Source: Ectocarpus siliculosus (taxonomy: Eukaryota; Sar; Phaeophyceae; Ectocarpales; Ectocarpaceae). From it: a stretch of 64,000 bases of DNA. The translations under genes were made by a program, and so were the position numbers. Under the pieces are notes generated by a model. The model was not told where the DNA came from. It saw only the letters and a program-made list of their open reading frames with translations, and made no database searches. Shown piece after piece: positions 47,281 to 59,766 of the stretch. Each line of letters begins with the position of its first letter. The first letter of the stretch is position 1. Location of the stretch: positions 5,940,601 to 6,004,600 of the forward strand of contig FN649728.1 of the NCBI GenBank assembly GCA_000310025.1. The letters run 5' to 3'.

Positions 47281-47320
47281 AGGGTTAGGTGTCGGATAAT
47301 TTGTTTTTTGTGCGCCCTTG

Positions 47321-48210
47321 CATGGTTGCATTTTTCTTTGCCACTGCCGAAGACCGCTGGATCTTTACGCAGTCCATCTTTCGCATTTACTTCATTTTAC
47401 ACCCAACGACGCAGGACGGGTCGACCTTCATGATGCCCACCTTCGACTTTCGTATCGACCAGACGCCGACTGGACATAGCCGTGGGAGTATGGAGTTAGC
47501 TGTGTTGTGACGGCATCTTCCACGTACCCACTCCTCCTACCCGTCCGTGCTGGTGTGTCCATGGGAGTCCTGTACATCGGGATACAGCAGTGAAATTCTC
47601 GGGTTCTTGATGGAAGCAAGTTTTCCTGCAACAACGAAAAACAAATTGCGTGCATGCATATGTAGATAGCGCGATCACTGTTTTTTCTTCACAGCAGTCA
47701 GTGTGGACCAGACGCCGAACGACGTCCGCCTATTACGGCAGGCAACGACCATGACTGGATGGGATGCCTTCTGCGACGGCGAGCCATACTACTATTATTT
47801 CTATGCGATGCAAACATCCGTACGCGTGTCGTGCGCCTGCCACATGTCCACCAACAGGTACACGCAGACCTCCCGCTCTCTTTGTAGTTGTTGCCGCGCA
47901 AAGACTCTCCTCGGGGATCTTCCGCGTCGAATATATTACTGCGGTACTACTGTACATAGAAGTCGTGATGGGAGTGTCAAGGTACTTGTGTTGTCACGCA
48001 GCTTTCTGCCGTTGCGATTGCCATCGTCGATTAAGCGCTTGTGTCTTTAAACCTTCTTAGCCGGCCTTCAAACTTGTTCCTGATAAGTCTCCGTGTTAAC
48101 TTCTCCGCGAATGAGTCATATGCAGTTTTGACCTGGGCTCTGACTTTCACGATGGGTATTTTACCTCCCCGTCTTGCATTGGTGAGAACCTGCGTTATAA
48201 GGAAGGATTG
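47321..48210 (-). repeat. Repeat T, copy 2 (inverted), proximal piece
   Basis: Reverse complement of 22587-23370 plus 2759-2844, continuous through the point where copy 1 is split by the LTR unit. It therefore serves as the empty-site reference for that insertion. Confidence 0.85.
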
Positions 48211-50040
48211 TGTTTGGGTGCGGTAGCCCGTCAGAGGCCGAAAGAGAAAGAAGGTTGACTCAAGACCTTGGTTGATTAGAGAGTGAGAGACATGCGGTAG
48301 GCAACACCATCGCCATGCGGCATGCCCATCAACACATTTCATCCGCGTATCCCCCGGAGGTCCCGTAGACAGTATACTCTGCCGAGCACCCCAAACAGCC
48401 CCCCTGCTCGGTACGAGATACGATCTACGAAATCCTCGTCACGACTATCATTGCCAGTTAAAACGGCGATAAATCAAACTACGCATCCACACGGAAATCG
48501 TCCACCATTCATTCCAATTCAAACAATTTCCCAATAAAACAATGTTCTACGAAATCTGTCGATCTCCCAATAAAACATGCTCTACGAAATCTTTCAAATC
48601 TTCTGATGATATCAAATTACTATCTCCTAAAAGGTCTGTCAATAAACAATTCACCCTCTTGAGAAAAATGCTTTACCAAATTCTCAAGAAGTCGAAACAC
48701 AAACAAATACCCTTGGAAAAATACCCAGCAAAGACACACATTACATCAGAATCACGTCAGAACGGGGACGGGTAACTCCGGAAAAATGTGTCCAACGTCC
48801 TGACTTACTCAGAACAAATTCCTCAGATAAACATTCATGTTTCAACTCATTGACCAGCTCAAATAACCTTCGGAAGCACAAAGGCTTCAACCATGACTTA
48901 CGAGAACATGCCAAATCCTTCCTCCAATACCCAATACCTTGACAAACATACCAGTCCAACAGCCTCCCTGCTGTAACACCCATCCCAAACACGAAGAAAC
49001 CAAACAAACAAGTCCGAAACAAACATGAAGAAACCAACAAATCCAAAACAGACAATCAACAATCCCGCATCCCCCCTGCTGGGACATCTCGTATAAACGC
49101 AACGAAAATCCCATTCAATATTCAATTCCATGTCACCTCCGCAGGTAAAACGCGGAAAACGATCCAGACATGAAGTACCCAAATCCCATCAGTCAACATC
49201 AATTCCATATAAAATCCCCAGGGAAAACACGGAAAATCCCAACATGAACTACCAAACCCGATGTCAGAAACACTGCTTGTTGTGCTGCGGCGGACAGCAT
49301 GGTATCACATTCCCCCCCCCATGATTTCCGACAGCAGTGCAACAATCAGGCGTGATTCCGCAAAATCCAGCATGCCAATTCTGCATCGAACTTCATCAAC
49401 TCCAAACCGAAACAAGAAAAGAAAATATATCAAAGAAAAGGCGTCACACGTCCAGCGCATACCAGCCTGCCGTACAGGCCTACTTGGAAAGGAAAATTGG
49501 TACTCCGCAAGGATTGACTCGTCGGGTACGGTACATCGGAGGGACAGAGAAACGGTGCGTGCCCCCCAACGTCTTTACCCAGCACGTCGAACGCCAAGCC
49601 AATGCCTACTACATATAATATCCAGTACCATCAGAAAAACATAGAGAGAATGTGATACCAACAAAGAAGGAAAACCAAAGTGGAACAAACCGTACGCAGA
49701 AATAATACTACCACCGCCATTTGAGATATTGTCTTGACAAACAACAGCCCCCCGGCCGCAACATTCCATTTGTCTCCCAGAAAAACAACAATAATCAGCC
49801 ATGGAAATTCCCTGCCATTTGGCCGTGGAAATTAGTGTCCCTGCAAGGTAAAACGCGGGTGGGTATCTCTACAGAACAAAACAAAAGCAAATCCAAACCT
49901 GCAAATGTGGCAACGATAGGAAAAATGATTTGCAGACATTCAAACAACGATGAAAAGTGCAGCATTGTATCTGAAGATCAAAACACAAGAACAACATCCT
50001 GCACACAACAAATAATAGAAAAATGACAAGAAGAAAACGC
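48211..50040. other. A/C-rich stretch without recognised genes
   Basis: From about 48440 to 50040 the plus strand is rich in A and C and poor in G, unlike its surroundings. AGGTAAAACGCGG occurs twice (about 49142 and 49844). No protein is recognised. Confidence 0.4.
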
Positions 50041-53000
50041 AAACAAACATCACGTGCCTTGGCGAGTTTGAGACCCCAGCAGAAGTCGCGCTGCTTGCCG
50101 TCATTGTCGGACTCGCCCGGTCTTCCGAACTCCCTTCCCCGCTTCATGATCCTCCTGTCGTTGTTCCGGTCGCGAACACGGGCTCCCCGGCCGTTGCCCC
50201 CGCGACATCTTTCCACGGTCGAACGGGGTGTCCACCCCCATCACCGGCCCCACTCTCCCAGCCTTCAGCCGGCACTGCTCCCCCGGGTCGAAGGGGCGCA
50301 GCAGTGCCCCAAACCAGGCCACATCCATCCCCTCTGCCTCGTCGTTGCTACTGCTGCCGATGCTGCTGCCGCTACTGCTGCTGGAGCCATCGACCAGGTC
50401 GTCCACCCCGGGATAGTTGGCGCCGCGCACCCCCGAACACACGGTGCCGGGATCGAAAGGGTGCGTGGACGCCCCCCTCTCGCCACAGACGCTGTCACCC
50501 CAGCAGCCATCAACCTCACCTGCGCACCAACCGCCATCATCGCTGTCGTCGTCAATGCCGTTGACCACCGCTTCCCCGTTGCTGGCCGTCCCCCCAACCG
50601 ATACGGTGGGGGGAACGTCACCGACGGTCGCCATCGTAGCGGCCGGTGCCATCGCCGCGGTCGCGGGTGAGTGCCGTCACCGATGTCGCCACTCCAGCCG
50701 CCGATGCCGTCATTGTAGCCACCTGCGCGGGTTCTCGAGCCATTCTCCCCGCCGCCGCAGCGGGAGAAACAACACCGTCGGGTGCCGTCGCCGTCGCCGC
50801 TGGAACCGCCGTCGATACCGACGCTCCAAGCACCAACGCGGGCGCTCCGGTAGTTCTCCCCGCCACCGTCGCGGAGATAACAGTGTCGCCGGGCACCGCA
50901 ACCGTCGCCGCTGGAACCGCCGCCGATGCCGTTACTCCAGCTGTCGCCGCGAGCCCTCCAGGCTCTTCCTCCGCCGTCGCTGCGAGGGAAACACTACCGC
51001 CGCCGTAAGTCGCCATCGTCGCCTCTGGAGCTGCTGCCGATGCCGCCGCTCCTGCCGCCACTGCAGGAACCCCGGCAATTCCCCCCGCCGCCGTCGCGGC
51101 AACAACACTACCGCCGCCGTAGGTCGCCGCCGTCGCCGCTGGAGCTGCCACCGATGCCGCCGCTCGTGCTGCCACCGCGGGGACTCGGGTCATCCCCCCT
51201 GCCGCCGTCGCGGGGGGAACACTGCCGCCAGAGGTCGCCGCCATCGCCGCCGGAGCTGCTGCCGATGCCGCCGCTCCTGCCGCCACCGCGGGGACCCCGG
51301 CCATCCCTCCTACCGACCCCCAAGAACGTCCATCCCCCCGAAAGCCCTCGCTGCTGAATCCAAAAGTACAGTGTTCGGAGTACGTGGGCACCCCAGCCTG
51401 AGTGAGAATTTTGTGCGTCGCCGAGGAATGATGGTGGCCTGAGTTCAGGTAGAAGCACCGCTCCCCCTTGCTGTGCATCTTTGACGGGCGGTGACGGTGG
51501 CGGAAGCCGGGCATCATGAACGGTAGCGCCACCCTGATCCTCCTCTTGCCGTACAGCTTAACCTCCGGGCACCTCTTGTCTTCCTTGCTCACCTCAGCAG
51601 CGATGTTCAAAGAATCGTTCATCCACGCGAAAGCCTCGGGCCAGATGGCCCGGAAGGACAGCGCCTTGGTCGGGTACAGAACTCCGGGGAAAAGCTTCGG
51701 GTATTCCAGAAACCCAGCCTTGCCTCCCTCCATCACTAGCGCGATCCTCCGCTCCACACGACCGTTGCTCTTGGGCCCGTCGACCGCCGTAAGCTCCCGC
51801 GTAACGTTCAGTTCCGCCAGCAGTCCCCGAAACTCCTCGTGGACCCACTCGGTACCGTTGTCGGTCAAAACACAGCCCAGCTCCCCGTGAGTAGCCAAGA
51901 GAGCCTTGATGGAGGCGTACCACGCACGGAACGCGCCCACGACGTTTGCACCACTCTTCTCCCGCAAGAAGAAAGTCCACCCTTAGTTGGTGTGGTGGTC
52001 CAAGATCTGCATCAAGTACTTGGCACCACCGCTGGATGAGCCGAAAGGACCGGCTAGGTCCATGGCGACACGTTCAAGAGGCCGCGTCGTCCGGCGGGAA
52101 GGGGAGATGACCTTGGGGACCGAGCGCTGGATCGCCTTCGACTCCGCACACCCATCACAGTACTCCGGAGTGCCGGTCACCTTGATGCCCATCTGCTTAG
52201 CGGTCTCGTACACGGTCTTGGAGTTGGCATGGCCGAGGGAGCAGTGAAGATCGTTGTAGTTGATACTAGACTGCAGGCCAGGCCGTAGCATCGCCGCGAC
52301 CATTGCGGGGGATTTGACGTGGTGGGGTAGGGGATCGACGCGAGTCCCCTGGATGTAATTCCCGTGCGGGAATTTGGTGAATTGCACTAGCCCCCCCCAA
52401 ATCGATGCCCCATGCCGGTTGAGCTTGATCTCATGACGTTCCTGGATCTGGTTCAGCGACAGAACATCTAGCGCCAAGTCCGGTACCACGCCAACATTCT
52501 TCAGCGTAACACGCACATCCTCATGGCAATGGAAAATCATATCCAAATCACCGAAGAACTCTACCGGGATAAGCTTGCCGTCGCCAAGCATGAGTAGCCG
52601 CTCCTCCGGGCGCGGTGGACGCCTGTTGTACACCTTTTCCCCGGAAGGGACCACGTGGACCACAGCGCCAGAGTCTCCGAGGAAGACTGTGGAACCCGGG
52701 CGATGCGGGAAAAGGTTGGATATTTCGCGCGCAGGGGGGGATGAGGATACGGAACAGACAAGGTGCATCGCGAAGAGACCGCCACCAAAAGTAACCTCGC
52801 CGTCCCCGCCGAGCGCCTCAGGAACCGCTCCCGCCGAGTCACTTGTCGCCATGGCACTGTTGGGCTGCAATCCGTCATCGCCACCGTCCACGCCACCGCC
52901 GCCGTGGAAAATGTCGACAAACTCAAAGAAGGGCTCGGCCGGTGTCACAACCTGCTGCTGTACGATCGCCCCATTGCCAACGCCGCCCCCACTACCGCTG

Positions 53001-54271
53001 CCGTCACCGCCGCTGCCGCCACCACCACCGCCACCGGCCATCATGGCGTCACTGTAGTACATCCCATCGGCCGCCGGGATATCACGATATGGGGCGGCCG
53101 ATGCATCCGTCGTGGCGTACGCGTACTCCGGATCGACAGCACCAGCAGAAGTGACGACGTTGAGGTGAGGGTGCCGGTTACTTTTGGCACAATTGCGCCA
53201 CATGTGGCCGTACTGGCCGCAGGCGCCGCACGTACCTTCGAACCTGCGGGGGGCGGCGCAATGCCCGGCGTGGTGGCCGTGTCTCCCACACCGCATGCAT
53301 CGGTGCACTGTACCCATCGGCGCGCCGGACGGAGGTGGTGACTCCGGCTGGTAGTACACGGCGTTACTACCGCAATCGTAGATCCCGCCAACCCCGATCA
53401 TAGCGGACTGCTGCTGCTGCCGCTGCTGCTGTTGCGGCTGCCGGTACGGCTGCATCTGCGACTGCTGTTGGTACGGCTGTTGCTGTCGCATCTGCTGCTG
53501 CGGTTGTTGGTACGGTTGTTGCATTTGCCGCTGCGGCTGCTGCGGCTGTCGGTACTGTTGCATCTGCGACTGCGGCTGTTGCTGTTGCCGCGGTTGCTGC
53601 TGCTGTTGGGCACCAGCTCCCCCAGAGGACCAATATTGCCCGCGGCCGTCGCCGCTGTTACCATTCCGCCGTTGGCCTCCGCCCCCCCCGCCCCCCCCGT
53701 TGCCGCCGTGCCCAAAACCACGGCCAACAACAAGAGCATGCGGGTTGGCGGAAACCGCCGGTGTCACAGCCGCCGACCTCATCTCGCTAGCCTTGAGCGT
53801 AGCATACCGACCACGCACGACGTCCTGCAGCTCAGCGCGGGTTAGATCACGCTTGGAAAGGCTACTGCGCTTCTCGACATCATAGCGTGCAGGGAGTTGA
53901 CGGATGAGAATCTGCACAACCTCCAGCTCACTCTTGACAATGCCCACAGCCCGCAACTTGGTCTCAAGCTGTGCAACACGCGAGAAGAATACCTTTGGGT
54001 CTTCATCATCCTTCATTGTGATGTTGTCAAGCTCGGCGACAAGAAGCTGACAATCGGCTGGGTGGTTCGGCAAAAACCAATCTTCCATCATCCTCCACGC
54101 ATCGGCCACGGAATGGCAAGAGTACAGGGTGTTCTCAAATGGGGCCCCCACCGCTGCCTCCAAGATAAAACCCCACATCCTCTTGTGCTCACCAACAAGC
54201 TTTGGGCCGAACTGGCGAGTCAGGTATCCGACGTCTTGATCAGCAGCACCATCGACAGGTTTAGACCACAA
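50041..54271 (-). mobile_element. Ty1/Copia fossil, gag-protease-integrase only
   Basis: Minus strand, read from 54271 down. It has a UBN2-type gag (SVADAWRMMEDWF, LVAELDNITMKDDEDP), a Gln-rich tract, two CCHC fingers (CMRCGRHGHHAGHC and CGACGQYGHMWRNC), protease (LGDSGAVVHVVPS), an integrase finger (HCSLGHANSKTV ... CDGC), an integrase core (MDLAGPFG, LTDNGTEWV), then a long linker of Ala/Gly/Val repeats. No reverse transcriptase or LTR is seen. It is partial, with about one or two breaks, and a different family from the element at 32357. Confidence 0.85.
50640..51330 (-). repeat. GC-rich tandem repeat in the Copia linker
   Basis: Units of roughly 105 to 120 bp with CCGTCGCCGCTGGA(A/G) and CCGCCGTCGCGG boxes, about six copies, encoding Ala/Gly/Val-rich protein on the minus strand. 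Confidence 0.65.
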
Positions 54272-54292
54272 GGGCCCAACATCATCACAGCA
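54272..54292. promoter_or_regulatory. 21-bp spacer between Copia gag and LPMO start
   Basis: Only these bases separate the gag frame (minus) from the LPMO ATG (plus). Any promoter and 5' untranslated region of the LPMO gene must therefore lie in the antisense of the Copia fossil, unless an upstream exon exists. Confidence 0.4.
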
Positions 54293-57200
54293 ATGTCAAC
54301 GGCAGCAGCAGCCGCAACACTTCTCGCCGCCAGCGGATTCTTCGCCCAGCTGCCTGTCAGCGATGGTCACGTCTACATGATGAACCCGGTCTCGCGCCAG
54401 CTGTGGGGCACCGAAGCCTTCCAAGAACCGTGAGTTTGAGAATCAATGCTGTAGCTTGCGTGTGTACTTCAGCCCGCAGCCAGAATTGACATGATGGGTT
54501 GCAGTGTGCAGTGTGTGTAATGACAGCTACTATTTTACTAATACAGTACTACCGTGCGACCTACAGAGTACTACGCCTAGAATACACTGCTGTTTTGGAG
54601 ATGCCAAAATTCAGGATCCACGATGGCAGTAGCTTGTGGCGGTAGCTTGTGCCATGCACCTTTCTCTCCCCTCACCGAAACAATCCATTACATCTGTTGA
54701 GAGAGAGCACTCGGTGACGTTTAGGCACGTACAGCAGTAGTTTGGGCCACAACGCGAGTCGGCCAATGTGTGTACCTGGCTGCTCGTCGTGGCGATTGGG
54801 GATGTATGTATGTGTGTACCAAAGATACTGAGGATCCGTTTACGGCTGCCAAGATACCACTTTCTTTCAGATCCTTTCTTCTCGCATGGAAACTTGAACC
54901 CGAAGAACCACAGGAGGGAGTGGGCAGGGGGCCTCAGGGAGTGGAACCCTCCAATGTGGCCACGGGTTGTTATAAACGACAACAGGTGCTGAGCGCTGAT
55001 TTGAAGTGAACAAAAAAAACAAAAATCAAATTCCCACAGCCCAACAACACACACACACACACGCGGCCATGCCTGACGAACATACCCCCCCCCCCTGGGT
55101 TTTCGTCGCTTGGCAACGACGTTGTAAAAGAAGCCAATTCACTTCGTGAACTCGGCAACCAGGTTACCGTTATTTTTTTACCTCTGATTTTGTTTTGGCG
55201 GTAACCATATTGGTGGTCGAGTAGATCATGTTGTGCGGGGTGGAGAAACCTCACTCCGCGCAACGGGGGATGATCACACCACGTTGTGTTAAATTGGTCA
55301 AGCATCCTCGACGCAGCTACACAGTGCATATAACTGTCTCTGGAAGTGAAAGCCCCCGAGATAAATCGTACGCAAGGAAGTTAGCACAAGATGCCGAACA
55401 CCCTTAGCAGGATGCAGCTCACCCTTCATGCGACTCGCCGAATACCTCACGGCGCTTCGCGCTTGGTGATGTGAGAGCCTGGTCCGGTGAGAACCCGGCA
55501 TGCTCCGTCCCGGCTTTGTAGGGATGCGAGGTCAATGGTCTAACGACTACGGCATACACGACTATGAGCACACCCCCCCCCTCCCCTGGCCTGCTGCTCC
55601 TCCTACCCTCCATAGGGGATCGCCGGACATAAATTACTGCCCACACTGTTTCCAGAGCCGTGGGCCGGCCGCGATCCGCGCGCGTGGTGGCGACCAGCCG
55701 TGGCCCCACTTCAACGGGGAACGTGCTGAAAACGGGAACTACATCGAGAGCGACGAGGTGGCTCAGAGGCACGGGGTCTGCGGCGACCCCGAGCAGGTAT
55801 TGCTGTGGCAGTGTAGACTATTGTTAAGCGGTTTTTGGTCTCAACGTCATGCTGATGGCGGAGGAGTCCATCGACCGACGACGCGGTTGACGAAAATGGG
55901 GGAGTGCGGGGGGAAGGGAAAAGCCAGGAGGCGTCACAAAGATTTATACCTGACTGTTGTCGAGGTTATTGCGTTATTACCTATCAGACCGAAGGTGGAT
56001 CCAACCTAGAAGCAAATTATGAACCACCCGGTGTGGATCTCATCGAACGTCTCGGGATTTGTAATAACCGAGCAGCGTTGATCACCAATTTTCTATAGGC
56101 CTCCCTACTGTAGTGCAGTATGTACTGCTGTACAGCACAGCATACATTAATGTTGCTTGCAAGCGAATCGGTTCCAATACCCGTGGATCTTATTAGTCTA
56201 TGCCTCTGTTCGAATGCCCATGAATATTATGTGCATCGGCGTCGTCCTGTCCAATATACCCATGGATCATATACTACAAGGCGAAGTCTCCCGCCCGCGC
56301 ACGAGAGGCCTCATCCAATCACATCAATTTTTCATTTACTATTTTGCATGTGCATACATGACCAGACATGGAGGCAGAGGAGTACTCATTTTTTCTTTTT
56401 TTGCAACCCGTGCCCGCCTTTCTTCGTTTCCTCTTGGTTTCAGACCGCGGCCGAAGGCTCCAACAGGTACGGGCAGGAGAACAGCAATTACCCCGTGCTG
56501 GAGACGTACGCCGAAGGAGGCATCCTCGAGGTCAAGATCGTCGTGGCCACCTACCACTGGGTGCGTCCTATCAATATATGAAAAAGAAGCATGTTGTGGG
56601 CATGCTCTAAACGAAGAGCCTTGTTCTGCGCGTACTCTTCTCCCATCATCCTCGCAAATTTTATGCACGACTCAAGACATCACGATCATCTTGACTTCTA
56701 CCGGCAGATATTCTGAGGCAACAGAATGCCCTACGCCATATACCTTGAACCGAAAACGCCCGCAATTTACTGTGAAGTTGAACTTTTCGTCGAAAACCGG
56801 GCACCTTTCTCCTCTCTCCCCCTACATCCCCGCACTGAAAAAACTCGTTGTTCTCGTTTGACGCTTGCCAGCCTCTTCTTTTAGCGCGGACGAATAGTCT
56901 CTCCCCATGTCTTCCAAATCCAACCTGTCTGTTACCAATCTTTCCGTGCGCCTCTGACACACCTATTTTCCTGACAGGGCCATGTCGAGATGTTCCTCTG
57001 CGACGCCGACGACCTCCCGGACGGCCCCGACAGCGTCGTCACGCAGTCCTGCTTCAACGAGTACCCCCTGGACCGCGCGGAAGACGACGAGTTCAACAGC
57101 CCCATCGACCCCCTCAACAGGGGGCGCTTCATCCTCGACCCCCCCTGTCGCGCCAGCGAAACCGACCAGGAACTCCTGCCAGGCGCCTTCGCCGGCGACG

Positions 57201-59637
57201 TGGCCACCGCCCGGTTCCAGCTGCCCCAGGGGGTGACTTGCGAGCGTTGCGTTGTCCAGATGGTTTACTGTGAGTCGTTGTTGTTGATGTTGAGACTTGG
57301 TTGTTGTTGTGGATTTCCACGTCGTGATCGTCGAAGCGCGTTGTTGGTGGCAGATGGTGCCAATCTATATTCTCCGGCGGCATCCAAGGCAGGGACGATG
57401 CCGCACAAAAACCGTTTAGAGCACTGCACTGTTGTTGTTGTTGTGATGCCGGTATGCTACTGTGGAGCGAAACGTCTTGTCTTGTTTCCGGAAGGATGAG
57501 TCTCATTTGCTTGCTGGGAACTATTTTGACGAACAACCCGATGAACAGGTCCATCTTAATCCGCGTTACGACGGCCCTCTGTTCATGCGCCAACACTATA
57601 TAGTGGCGTTGTAGATCGGACCCAGGCGCCTTCTACTTCTGAGCGCTGTGCACGGTAGCTTCAGCACGGATAATAACTAGACCCCGGCGCAGCAGCCTTT
57701 TTTCGAGTTCGTTTTGGTTGCTTTGTTTATTGTCCCGACACCTCTACTTACACATCGTGAGATGTCCGGCGAGGCTCACTCGCGCACCAGCATTATTTCA
57801 CGCTTGAATTCAGCAGAACCCCGCCCCGCACTTCTCGCCACATCGCAGACACCGGCAACTCGTGCAAGCACCAAGGTTACGCCGAGTTCAACCCTCCCTC
57901 GTGGCCAAGCTCGTGCGCCCCGTCCAAGGCCGACTGGATCAACGAGATCGTCGGGCAGCATTGCGGCGATGGCGACGCTTACCCGGAGGAGTTCTGGAAC
58001 TGCGCCGATGTCTCGATCACGTCCGGTAAGGCTCCTCATGACCTATGCCGACCTTCCATCCCACCACCAGTAGCGCTTCTTGGTGTAGGTAGATGCACCT
58101 TGTTGTGGCATCCTGACAGCAGTCAGCGTGGTTTGATCGTTGCCGCGAAAAGGGAATCAGTCGCGGTCCTCCCTCATTTACGTGAACTCTCTGATGTTGA
58201 TTTCCCTCCCCCGTCCCCGCCGCCACCAGTGGGTGAGCTTTTATAAGCCTTCTCTGCGTGCTACTCTCAACCGATCTTCCTACTGCTATGTATATGTATT
58301 CTTGACAGTATCGGCTGTGAGTTTGGTTGTCGGCCGAACAAGGAACCACGTCGCACCGCCCAGCGGTTTGGCGCGCACGTAACACTACCGCTCCAATACT
58401 CGTGGCGAACTCGTCTCTGACTCACACAAGTCTTGAGTCATCTTTTCCCTCCGCGGTTTATGCGCGCAGCAACAAGATCCTTCACCACTGAATGAAATCA
58501 CGACATTCACACACACAAGTCTCTGACGTCTGCCACCAATACCTACCGCCGCCGCCGCGGCTGCCGCCGTTCGCGTCTTTCCATTCGACGACCAGACGGG
58601 GGCCCCGGGCCCGCGCCCGCCCCCACCCCGGAGACCCCCAAAGAAACCAAGGCCCCCGTGGACGAACCCACCGAGCCTTCCCCGGCGCCCGCGGCCGTCG
58701 TCGAAGAGTACGAGCCCACGTACGCCCCGACTCCGGAAGAGGAGTACGAAGAGCCGACGACGGCGCCCTTCCCTGTCTCGACCGACCCCGACTGCGAGGA
58801 CCCCGTCGATGCGTTCGCCCAGTGCGGGGGGGCGGGGTACGACGGGTCCACCTGCTGCACGGCCGGCTACGAGTGCGAGGAGATGGCGGACTGCTACTCT
58901 GAGGTACAACGTCGGCAGTTGGTTGGGTCGGTTGTTTTTCTGTGCTGTGGACGCGACTGACTGGCTGACCGAAAGCGTCGGCGTCGATTGGTAGGTTGCG
59001 TTTAATCGGTGGGTGTAGTGGCACACGCCATGAGGACGCCCCCCTTCCATCAGCAACGCCTCTCCGCGAGAACGCCCCCCCCCCTCCCGGTGTGGTTCTC
59101 CAACGTGGATTATTCTTCCCCCACAATACTCGTTGCCCCCACGCCCCCTCTGTGGACGCGTCCGCCTCGGGGATGCCCCGCTCCGGTGATGAGAATACCT
59201 CCGTAGAAACGCCCCTCCCTCCCTCCCTCCCTCCCTCCCTCCCTCCCTCCCTTCCGTTGGGTTCGCCAACTTTTGGATCCTTCGGCTGCGGTTAGGTTAG
59301 CGTGTTCGTCTTACCCGGGATAGAGCGTTCGGCTTACCCAGCAAGAGAGTGTTCGTCAATCGCCACTATGTTTGTGTGCTCTTCTACCAACCATTGTGAC
59401 TCGCCGTCGACAAACTCCGCCCGCTGCCTGCCTGTGTGTTGTGTGTGCTTTCTCGTTTCTTGCTTGCTGTCTTCGATCCGATTCCAGTGCCGCCCCCGCG
59501 GCGACGGCTGCTCCGAGAGCTGGGGGCAGTGCGGAGGGCTGCACTGGGAAGGCCCCGAGTGCTGCTGGCCCGGCGCCGAGTGCGTCGAGCTCAGCGACCA
59601 GTTCCACCAGTGTTCCCCCGAGGGAGCCGTCAACTGA
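54293..59637 (+). CDS. Secreted LPMO-like oxygenase with two CBM1 modules
   Basis: Seven exons: 54293-54429, 55616-55796, 56444-56560, 56978-57269, 57849-58025, 58596-58903 and 59488-59637. All introns are GT-AG and the joined frame is open for 453 residues. Residues 1-25 are a hydrophobic signal peptide. His26 of HVYMMNPVSRQLW would be the mature N-terminus, and with His147 (YHWGHVEM) it forms the copper-binding histidine brace of lytic polysaccharide monooxygenases. PEEFWNCADV (Phe291) supplies the probable axial residue. Other family marks are NYCPHC, GVCGD and the Cys pairs. A Pro/Glu/Thr linker (about 303-366) leads to two CBM1-like modules (about 367-404 and 405-446), each with the QCGG core. 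The protein should be exported and oxidatively cut chitin, cellulose or a related glycan. The fold looks closest to the AA10/AA15 type, but the family is not settled. It is the only clear host gene in the window. The second mature residue is Val rather than the common Gly. Confidence 0.85.
59214..59252. repeat. CCCT tetranucleotide microsatellite
   Basis: About ten units, in intron 6 of the LPMO-like gene. Confidence 0.9.
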
Positions 59638-59766
59638 TCTGATGGATGAGCCATTCAACTGACGATGAGCTATCAACATCAACTGACGATGGGCCATCGA
59701 CTGTCGACAAGTCACCTGGTGATATATTTTATTGTTTTCGTGTGGGCTGGAGAGCAGGTGGGGCTG

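Larger units (their letters stand above)
44037..47320. mobile_element. TIR element inside repeat T
   Basis: Termini are inverted repeats of about 40 bp: CAAGGGCGCACAAACAAATA with TCCGACACCTAACCC at the left, and the same sequence on the other strand at the right. It interrupts repeat T between segments that are only about 20 bp apart in copy 1. No target duplication is seen, and those 20 bp are absent. The CAAGGGCG start recalls hAT-type ends, but no hAT transposase was found. A 100-N gap lies near the left end. A spliced gene of unknown function lies inside on the plus strand. Confidence 0.65.

Noticed and set aside
50023-51442. Plus-strand Arg/Ser- and Pro-rich frames up to 341 codons
   Set aside because: They are shadows of the GC-rich linker of the Copia fossil on the minus strand.
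58592-59126. Minus-strand 214- and 294-codon frames opposite exon 6 of the LPMO-like gene
   Set aside because: They oppose a CBM1-encoding exon with intact splice sites. Their Gly/Arg-rich content is a GC-rich shadow.
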